NCBI GenBank assembly: GCA_910577085.1
Contig: CAJTLE010000095.1
Coordinates: forward strand, 1-11,263
DNA: 11,263 bases
Reading direction: 5' to 3'
From: an uncultured Allobaculum sp.
GTDB lineage: Bacteria; Bacillota_I; Bacilli_A; Erysipelotrichales; Erysipelotrichaceae
Shown: positions 6,650 to 11,263 of the stretch, piece by piece
Layout of the letters: each line of letters opens with the position of its first letter
Numbering within the stretch: the stretch's first letter is position 1
Position numbers and translations under genes: made by a program
Notes under the pieces: model-generated
What the model saw: the letters and a program-made list of their open reading frames with translations, nothing else
The model's database searches: none
What the model was told of the DNA's origin: nothing

Positions 6650-7486
6650 ATGACAAATTTTTCAGATCCAAATCCAATCGCTCAAAGCATCAATACTCTC
6701 GCTGATTTCTGCGCAAAACGCGATTTTGAAACCTTAACGCAAGAAGACATCCAGGCTAAAACCGGCCAGAATCAGGTAGATGTTCTGGTTTTGTTTGGCG
6801 GAACCATTGTCGAAGGTCTGAATGTGCTGGCAAAAGCCATTGAAAATCAGACGGCAAAGACAACGATCATTGTGGGTGGTGCCGGTCATACCACGGATAC
6901 CCTGCGAAAAACGTTCGCTGACCGATTTGAAGACGATCCGGCTTTTACCTTTGAAGTCTTGAAAGGTTTAAGTGAAGCGGAAATCTTCCAGAAGGCTCTG
7001 GCTAAGCGTTATGGTCTGCAGGCCGATTTTCTGGAAACCCGTTCAAGCAACTGCGGCAACAATATTACTTTCCTGCTCGATCTGCTCAAAGAAAAGAACA
7101 TCCCCTGCAAATCGATCGTTCTTTGTCAGGATGGAACGATGCAGCATCGCATGCAGGCAACCCTGGAAAAAGAAGCCCCGGAGATAAAGATTTACAACTT
7201 TGCCACGTATCAGGCCCATGTTCATCCCGATGACCATGGTGGTTTTGTTTTGAATGAACATCCGGAAGGCATGTGGACGGTGGAGCGCTATGTCGAACTG
7301 CTCTGTGGGGAGATCAGCCGCCTGAAAGATGACGAGAATGGTTATGGCCCGAACGGTAAAAACTATATCGCCCATGTCGATGTTCCTGAAACTGTTGAGC
7401 AGGCCTTTGAAACCGTTCAGAACTCCAATTTATTTACAGTCCGTCAGGCACAGGCGCAATTCAAAGATCCGTTTGAAGCTGTTTAA
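6650..7486 (+). CDS. ydcF: YdcF-like DUF218 protein
   Basis: The 278-residue protein resembles E. coli YdcF (266 residues), a cytosolic DUF218 protein whose reaction is not established; a nucleotide or S-adenosylmethionine ligand has been suggested. Matching blocks are VDVLVLFGG at 43-51, IIVGGAGHTT at 73-82, the glutamate in LSEAEIF (Glu109), SSNCGNN at 132-138, QDGTMQHRMQAT at 160-171, and a C-terminal block with WTVERYVELLCGE and DDENGYGPNGKNYIAHVDVP. No signal peptide or membrane segment is seen, unlike the SanA/ElyC branch of DUF218. ATG 6650 is chosen because it follows AGAGGG by 9 bases and begins the homology; the frame's upstream ATG at 6611 has no ribosome site. It stands alone, divergent from xpt, and ends before the terminator at 7586. 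Confidence 0.88.
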   Translation: MTNFSDPNPIAQSINTLADFCAKRDFETLTQEDIQAKTGQNQVDVLVLFGGTIVEGLNVLAKAIENQTAKTTIIVGGAGHTTDTLRKTFADRFEDDPAFTFEVLKGLSEAEIFQKALAKRYGLQADFLETRSSNCGNNITFLLDLLKEKNIPCKSIVLCQDGTMQHRMQATLEKEAPEIKIYNFATYQAHVHPDDHGGFVLNEHPEGMWTVERYVELLCGEISRLKDDENGYGPNGKNYIAHVDVPETVEQAFETVQNSNLFTVRQAQAQFKDPFEAV

Positions 7487-7585
7487 GTCAGGAAGAAATG
7501 CTGAAGGGACGACCGAAATCTGGAATTCTTTGGACTGGAAGGTGACAAACCGGATTGTCAAATGTTTAAAAACACGAAGAAAGTG

Positions 7586-7615
7586 AAAAGACTCCCGAAA
7601 ATCCGGGAGTCTTTT
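7586..7615. terminator. Bidirectional terminator, ydcF-like / lipoprotein genes
   Basis: AAAAGACTCCCG at 7586-7597 pairs perfectly with CGGGAGTCTTTT at 7604-7615 around a 6-base loop, with T runs within both arms. It separates two convergent genes. A second small inverted repeat, TGACAA/TTGTCA, is at 7543-7560. The remainder of the region between the genes, to 7784, holds nothing I recognise. Confidence 0.88.
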
Positions 7616-7784
7616 GGCGGATAGAATTCAAGCTGGAACCAGGCAAACGATCCCGGCCAAGAGTCTTTGGCTGTGGATTAACCATGTTTGAATGGAGAAC
7701 ATCGGATGAAAACCAAGAACGCTTCAGACGAATATCACAAGGGAAAAGGAATCTATTTGCTCCAGGTGATTTGTCAGATTCCAC

Positions 7785-8894
7785 TTAGCGGCCTTTTTCA
7801 GTCTGTAACGGATCCTGACCAATCAAAATTTCTTCGGTTGTGAATGCCCCATACCATTTGGCTCCGGAGGATCGAAAATACGTTCTTTTCACAGAGCCGT
7901 CGGTCATCGTATAATCGATGACAAAAATCTGCCCCGTATCGATTTTCATCGGGTAGTTGTTGTAAGGCAGCACATTTCCGGTGACTGGATTTTCTTTGAA
8001 ATCTTCATAGGCATCCTCCAGCCGCCAGAACTCACGCGACTGATAGTCACGAATAGTGATCTTTTCCTTGCCAAAATAGCTTGCAGAATATTCTTTCCCT
8101 TCGACTTGGATGGTATCCATACGAAGTGGAATCGTATTCTCAGATAATCCCTCATTGAGAGTCAAGTCCTCGCTCACAACTGCATCGCCATAGATCTGAT
8201 AAAGCTGACCGGCCATACAAGGGGCGGTCTGGGTGACGTAATCCAAGGCTTCTGGATGCGTATGGGCACTGCCGTAAATTCCCATAACATCTTCGTCCTT
8301 TAAAAAATCAAATTCACGGATAAAGTTTTCGGACATTTTGTTTTCCCGATAGACATCGTCGGAAGAAGCAGAATAGGTTTTTCCCTGCTCTATGTTTTCT
8401 TTTGCGATCTGATAGGATCTGCTGTTTTGCTGGCCGATCGATTTCAGATACTTGAGATATTGTTGACCAGTGGAGGCGTGCTGATGCTCGACGTCCGTTC
8501 CGTGAAAAATCGTTTCTGGGCATTCATTTTTAATCTGCTTATAAAAAGCGGCTGCTTCAGGAGAATGAGCTGCTGTTCCTTCTGTATTCTGATAAAGCAT
8601 GTCCCAGATTTCGTCATCGTCGGCTTTCATCCACAAATTTAAAAATTCGGCCGTTGGATATCCGCTTTCAATAAAGAGATGGCGCATCCCTTGATTGTGA
8701 TAGTAGTCTGACCACAGCGAAAATTCCTCATCCAGAATGTGTTTAGAACTGTGCTGTTCTCCATATAAGTAAATGGTTCCTGGATTCTTTTTCGGCTTTT
8801 GGTCATAACCACAGGCAAAAACTCCACAAGTGACAAGAACGGTGATTGTGAGGAAGATGATAATTTTCCTTTTGTTGCCCTGAAAAAAATCCAA
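7785..8894 (-). CDS. Probable lipoprotein with Tiki/ChaN/EreA-like domain
   Basis: About 369 residues. A basic start and a hydrophobic stretch (KRKIIIFLTITVLVTCGVFA) lead into VFAC-G, a plausible lipobox with the lipid-bearing Cys at about 28, so an outer-leaflet lipoprotein is likely. The next domain has GEQHSSKHILDEE, FIESGYPTAEF, FHGTDVEHQH and IYGSAHTHP. This His- and Glu-rich pattern is typical of the Tiki superfamily, which includes haem-binding ChaN, TraB-type proteases and erythromycin esterase. I cannot decide which branch applies. The last ~130 residues (from about 240) look like a separate beta-rich domain of unknown role. The start is ambiguous: TTG 8894 has AAGGGAG 8 bases before it, while GTG 8912 extends the frame without a good ribosome site; TTG is preferred. 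It is a single gene ending before the terminator at 7586-7615. Confidence 0.7.
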   Translation of the reverse strand: MDFFQGNKRKIIIFLTITVLVTCGVFACGYDQKPKKNPGTIYLYGEQHSSKHILDEEFSLWSDYYHNQGMRHLFIESGYPTAEFLNLWMKADDDEIWDMLYQNTEGTAAHSPEAAAFYKQIKNECPETIFHGTDVEHQHASTGQQYLKYLKSIGQQNSRSYQIAKENIEQGKTYSASSDDVYRENKMSENFIREFDFLKDEDVMGIYGSAHTHPEALDYVTQTAPCMAGQLYQIYGDAVVSEDLTLNEGLSENTIPLRMDTIQVEGKEYSASYFGKEKITIRDYQSREFWRLEDAYEDFKENPVTGNVLPYNNYPMKIDTGQIFVIDYTMTDGSVKRTYFRSSGAKWYGAFTTEEILIGQDPLQTEKGR

Positions 8895-9152
8895 TTCGGC
8901 CACTCCCTTCACTTTCTTTGAACGCGACAGAAAAATATGATGCTGCTTTCAATGTATCATTGATTGATATTGAAGAAAATCGGAAATATTTCATTTGGAT
9001 GGACTTGAAAAGTACTCGAAAAGAGTCCAGGAGGCTGCCCATGTTCAGAATGATCTGGTCATTGAATGAGCGGCTGAGACGGATTTACTTCTGCTGGCCT
9101 GGTGAAAATGAAGATTTGCAGAGAATAAATCATCAGAGAATAAATAATATGG
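8895..9152. other. Upstream region of the lipoprotein gene
   Basis: An open plus-strand frame of about 100 codons runs from 8918 to 9223, but it crosses a terminator and has no homology or ribosome site, so I do not call it. The promoter of the lipoprotein gene should be here on the minus strand; I found no clear hexamer pair. Confidence 0.4.
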
Positions 9153-9180
9153 AAAAACTCCCGGAAAACCGGGAGTTTTT
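9153..9180. terminator. Terminator of the araC-ogt-IIA operon
   Basis: AAAAACTCCCGG at 9153-9164 pairs perfectly with CCGGGAGTTTTT at 9169-9180 around AAAA. On the minus strand it follows the IIA stop by about 50 bases and ends in TTTTT. It could also work on the plus strand. Confidence 0.92.
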
Positions 9181-9230
9181 AATGGCTTTGATTCTATTTG
9201 TTTTAGCTGTATTTGTTTTGTGAGCCAGCT

Positions 9231-9587
9231 TTAGTCATTGGCTTTGGCATTTATGATAGCCTGGGCCAGTTCAATCATGTGGCTGGCCATGCTGATTTCG
9301 CTTTGCAGGCGCATCAGCATATCCTGGGCGTGAATAAACAACAAAGGATACTCCATCTGGCTGCCTGAGATTTCCGCTTCAATCATTTCAGCCTGAAGGA
9401 TTTCCGTCTGGACCTGGTGGGCAGCCAGGCTGGCTTTTCTGGCTTTGTCTAAAAGATCGAATGCCGCTTCAAATTCAAACTGAACAGCTTTCTGTAAAGC
9501 CTGATCGACGCAGTTCAGGCCTTCACCGGCGTGAAGAATGACGTTCATGGAAACCTGAACGATCTCTTTTTCGATATTTTTTTCCAT
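9231..9587 (-). CDS. PTS lactose/cellobiose-family IIA component
   Basis: The 118-residue, all-helical protein matches the LacF/ChbA IIA family, which passes phosphate from HPr to a IIB subunit. Family marks are MNVILHAGEGL near 14-24, AAFDLLDKARKASLAAHQVQTEI at about 41-63, and LLFIHAQDMLM at 82-92. By alignment with E. coli ChbA His89, His86 is the phosphorylated residue and Asp89 the metal-binding residue. The family's usual HAQDHLM is HAQDMLM here. No IIB or IIC gene is in the window, so it must work with subunits elsewhere or act as a regulatory phosphoprotein. The ATG is only 2 bases after the ogt stop with a weak ribosome site, so translation is probably coupled. Confidence 0.9.
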   Translation of the reverse strand: MEKNIEKEIVQVSMNVILHAGEGLNCVDQALQKAVQFEFEAAFDLLDKARKASLAAHQVQTEILQAEMIEAEISGSQMEYPLLFIHAQDMLMRLQSEISMASHMIELAQAIINAKAND

Positions 9588-9589
9588 GC

Positions 9590-10078
9590 TCAGCCCAGGG
9601 TTTTCTGATCTGTTTCTTCTTTTTCCAGATTGAGCAGGGCTATTTTCGTGCGAACGCCCTGGCCGCCTGAATAATTGCCCAGTTTTCCATTTGCACCAAT
9701 CACGCGATGACAGGGAACGGCCAGCAAGAAGCGGTTTTCACGCATCGCGGTTCCGACTCCTCTGGCAGCTCCCGGTCTGCCCGCCATGGCCGCCACTTCT
9801 CCATAGGAGCGCGTCTGGCCATAGGGGATGGACTGGACAGCTTTCCAGACCTGCTTTTGAAAGTCAGTGCCAATCTGGTCCAAAGGCAGGTCGAGGGCAG
9901 TTCGCGTTTTCGCAAAGTATTCCAGGATCTGTTCTTGAGCCAGGTTTAAAATCGGAACCTCTGAATGGAGCGGCTCTTGTGGTGTTTTCAGAACGGTAAT
10001 GTTTGTCAACAGCGTTTCCTGATCATTGCAGGAAACCAGAATGGTCCCGATCGGGGAATTAAAGCGGATATTCTTCAT
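9590..10078 (-). CDS. ogt: Methylated-DNA--protein-cysteine S-methyltransferase
   Basis: This suicide repair protein takes the methyl group from O6-methylguanine (and O4-methylthymine) onto a cysteine. The product has 162 residues, typical of stand-alone Ogt. Motifs include FQKQVWKAVQSIPYGQTRSYGEV, with the SYGE tyrosine that supports base flipping, and AARGVGTAMREN, with the likely arginine finger. The active-site PCHRV (Cys123 from this start) and GNYSGG follow. The commonly seen NP before the active site is NR here. Start choice: ATG 10078 has AGGAG 7 bases upstream, while ATG 10084 would leave only one base; 10078 is preferred. Its 5' end overlaps the araC 3' end by 20 bases, so the genes are translationally coupled. 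There is no Ada-type N-terminal zinc domain. Confidence 0.94.
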   Translation of the reverse strand: MKNIRFNSPIGTILVSCNDQETLLTNITVLKTPQEPLHSEVPILNLAQEQILEYFAKTRTALDLPLDQIGTDFQKQVWKAVQSIPYGQTRSYGEVAAMAGRPGAARGVGTAMRENRFLLAVPCHRVIGANGKLGNYSGGQGVRTKIALLNLEKEETDQKTLG

Positions 10079-10982
10079 CTTCATGCTCCTGCAAAAGAAG
10101 CTTGGTCCGGTATTCGGATGGCGTTGTACCGTACAGCTTCTTAAAGGTCTTTAAAAAGCTTGTATAGTCGGAAAAGCCGCTGGCAATCGAGGCATCCAGA
10201 ATGGATTTTCCTTCCAGCATGGCCCGTTTGAAGGCAAGCATGCGCAGGTTGGTCAGATAACTGTGGACACTTTCCATGGTATAGGACTTAAAGGATCTTG
10301 CTAAGTGCTCACGGCTGACAAAGCAGTATTCAGCTAATGTAGTCGCATTGAGATGCGGGTCTTCGTAGTGGTTTTGCAGATAATCAGCCGCTTTGGCAAC
10401 GAGCAAGCTGGTTCCGGATGGCGCAATAATATCTTTCTGGTTGACGGACTGCTCAAAAAGCAAAGCCAGTTCGACCAGCTGACAGGTCCAGACCCGTTCC
10501 TGAATTTGTTCAGGCAGAGTCGCCGCATGAATCATCCGGCGGAAAAGACCGGTCAGATCCCAGGCCAGAACGGCTTGCGCATTGAGGATCAGCATCTCCT
10601 GGTTCCATTTCGGATTTCCAAGCCCGCACGCTTTCAGTGCATCCAGCCAGAAGTCTTTTTCAATCTGGACGATCAGGCGTTCGGAATAATCCATGGAGAC
10701 ATTGAATTTAGCGGAATGATACAGACCAGCCGGGACCATCATGACCTCTCCGACCTGCAGGTTATATAAGCGGCCGTTGGCACTGTAGCGCACGGAACTG
10801 CCGGAAAGCGGGGCAATAATTTCATAGTAAGGATGGTTGTGAACGACAGACTGAAGGCTGGATCTGTTCACATATTTATTAATACGTACTTTGGTGGCAG
10901 TGAGTGGATGACTGGCTTCTTCAGGCGTCAGTAAAGAGTCCTGAATGATTTCAATCTTGGAAGTCGGTGCACTTTTCTTCAT
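10059..10982 (-). CDS. AraC-family transcriptional regulator
   Basis: The 307-residue protein has an N-terminal cupin sensor (about 40-105; HNHPYYEIIAPLSG, GEVMMVPAGLYHSAKF). Its C-terminal AraC domain carries two helix-turn-helix units at about 192-292 (VAKAADYLQNHYEDPHLNAT, IASGFSDYTSFLKTFKKLYG). This is the layout of sugar- or metabolite-sensing regulators, and it lacks the methyl-accepting Cys4 domain of Ada. ATG 10982 follows AGGAG by 7 bases. It is the first gene of the operon and overlaps ogt by 20 bases. The PTS IIA downstream hints that a carbohydrate is the signal (inference). Autoregulation is plausible. Confidence 0.93.
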   Translation of the reverse strand: MKKSAPTSKIEIIQDSLLTPEEASHPLTATKVRINKYVNRSSLQSVVHNHPYYEIIAPLSGSSVRYSANGRLYNLQVGEVMMVPAGLYHSAKFNVSMDYSERLIVQIEKDFWLDALKACGLGNPKWNQEMLILNAQAVLAWDLTGLFRRMIHAATLPEQIQERVWTCQLVELALLFEQSVNQKDIIAPSGTSLLVAKAADYLQNHYEDPHLNATTLAEYCFVSREHLARSFKSYTMESVHSYLTNLRMLAFKRAMLEGKSILDASIASGFSDYTSFLKTFKKLYGTTPSEYRTKLLLQEHEDEEYPL

Positions 10983-11190
10983 ACCGCATCTCCTTTCTGA
11001 AACAGGTTGTAGTGGATTTCGATTTGACTCGAGAAAAATATATAACGATTCGGATTAGTTGTCTGAAAAAGTGAGGTTCTTGATTCGTTTAAGTCCAAAA
11101 TAGGGGTTAAAAAGTAAAAAAATTGAACACGGCCAGGAGGCTGCTGATAAAGTAGCTTTTTCGAAAAGCCCGAATTCGGTTGATTAGTTA
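10983..11190. promoter_or_regulatory. Upstream region of the araC-ogt-IIA operon
   Basis: A candidate minus-strand promoter has TTATAT at 11043-11038 with a TCAGAC-like box 17 bases upstream at 11066-11061; the match is modest. Other features: a 10-base palindrome CCGAATTCGG at 11170-11179, a near-palindrome GCTTTTTCGAAAAGC at 11155-11169, and two similar direct elements (ATTCGGATTAGTT near 11048-11060, ATTCGGTTGATTAGTT near 11174-11189). AraC proteins bind direct repeats, so these are candidate operators. Confidence 0.4.
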
Positions 11191-11234
11191 AAAATCGGCT
11201 AGAAATCACATGAATGTGGTTTCTAGCCGATTTT
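11191..11234. terminator. Long bidirectional hairpin terminator
   Basis: AAAATCGGCTAGAA at 11191-11204 pairs with TTCTAGCCGATTTT at 11221-11234. The stem continues through ATCACA/TGTGGT with one wobble, giving 20 base pairs around a TGAA loop. It is likely to end a transcript that enters from outside the window on the plus side, and it insulates the araC promoter region. Confidence 0.75.
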
Positions 11235-11263
11235 CTTGTTCAAACGGAGCGTTGAGCACGAAA

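Noticed and set aside
7566..7784. 72-codon minus-strand frame just downstream of the lipoprotein gene
   Set aside because: It crosses the bidirectional terminator, has no ribosome site, and is not recognisable.
8918..9223. 101-codon plus-strand frame upstream of the lipoprotein gene
   Set aside because: It runs through the terminator at 9153-9180, has no ribosome site, and its hydrophobic tail comes from terminator-flanking T-rich DNA.
9590..10982. Split Ada adaptive-response system
   Set aside because: The AraC protein has a cupin sensor rather than the Ada zinc/methyl-acceptor domain, so adjacency to ogt alone does not make it Ada.

Overview
The window looks like chromosomal DNA of a low-to-moderate GC Bacillota (Firmicutes). 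The evidence is strong AGGAGG-type ribosome binding sites, many hairpin-plus-T-run terminators, a lactose/cellobiose-type PTS IIA, a Bacillus-like Xpt and a Bacillus-type class I mannose-6-phosphate isomerase. Erysipelotrichales is a reasonable guess, but the sequence alone does not prove it.

Layout. (1) 1-430: the 3' end of a 23S rRNA gene, a spacer with no recognisable 5S rRNA, and a terminator. (2) About 699-1511: a manA remnant on + broken by two frameshifts that largely cancel, with no convincing N-terminus, then a terminator. (3) 1850-2534: an XRE-type repressor with three membrane segments, preceded by a perfect TGTCAAAA inverted repeat that is probably its own operator. (4) 5346-2705 on -: a tightly coupled two-gene operon. 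It encodes a 406-residue protein that reads as a duplicated Lrp/AsnC-like module, and an alpha-type subunit of an NDP-forming acyl-CoA synthetase with no ATP-grasp beta partner in the window. (5) 6308-5733 on -: xpt; and 6650-7486 on +: a YdcF-like DUF218 protein. They diverge from a spacer that carries two different tandem repeats. (6) 8894-7785 on -: a probable lipoprotein with a Tiki/ChaN/EreA-like domain. (7) 10982-9231 on -: a coupled araC-type regulator, ogt and orphan PTS IIA operon. (8) A very long hairpin at 11191-11234.

Working together. The window is a string of small units, each closed by its own terminator; several terminators share a CTCCCGG/CCGGGAG core. The two most unusual units are the Lrp-like/acyl-CoA synthetase pair, where the regulator-like protein probably senses or controls a thioester-forming reaction, and the AraC-Ogt-IIA operon, which joins DNA alkylation repair to a sugar-phosphotransfer component. 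No CRISPR array, tRNA, insertion sequence or phage gene was seen. The nearest thing to an undescribed system is the Lrp-like/acyl-CoA synthetase pair, and its function is inferred only.
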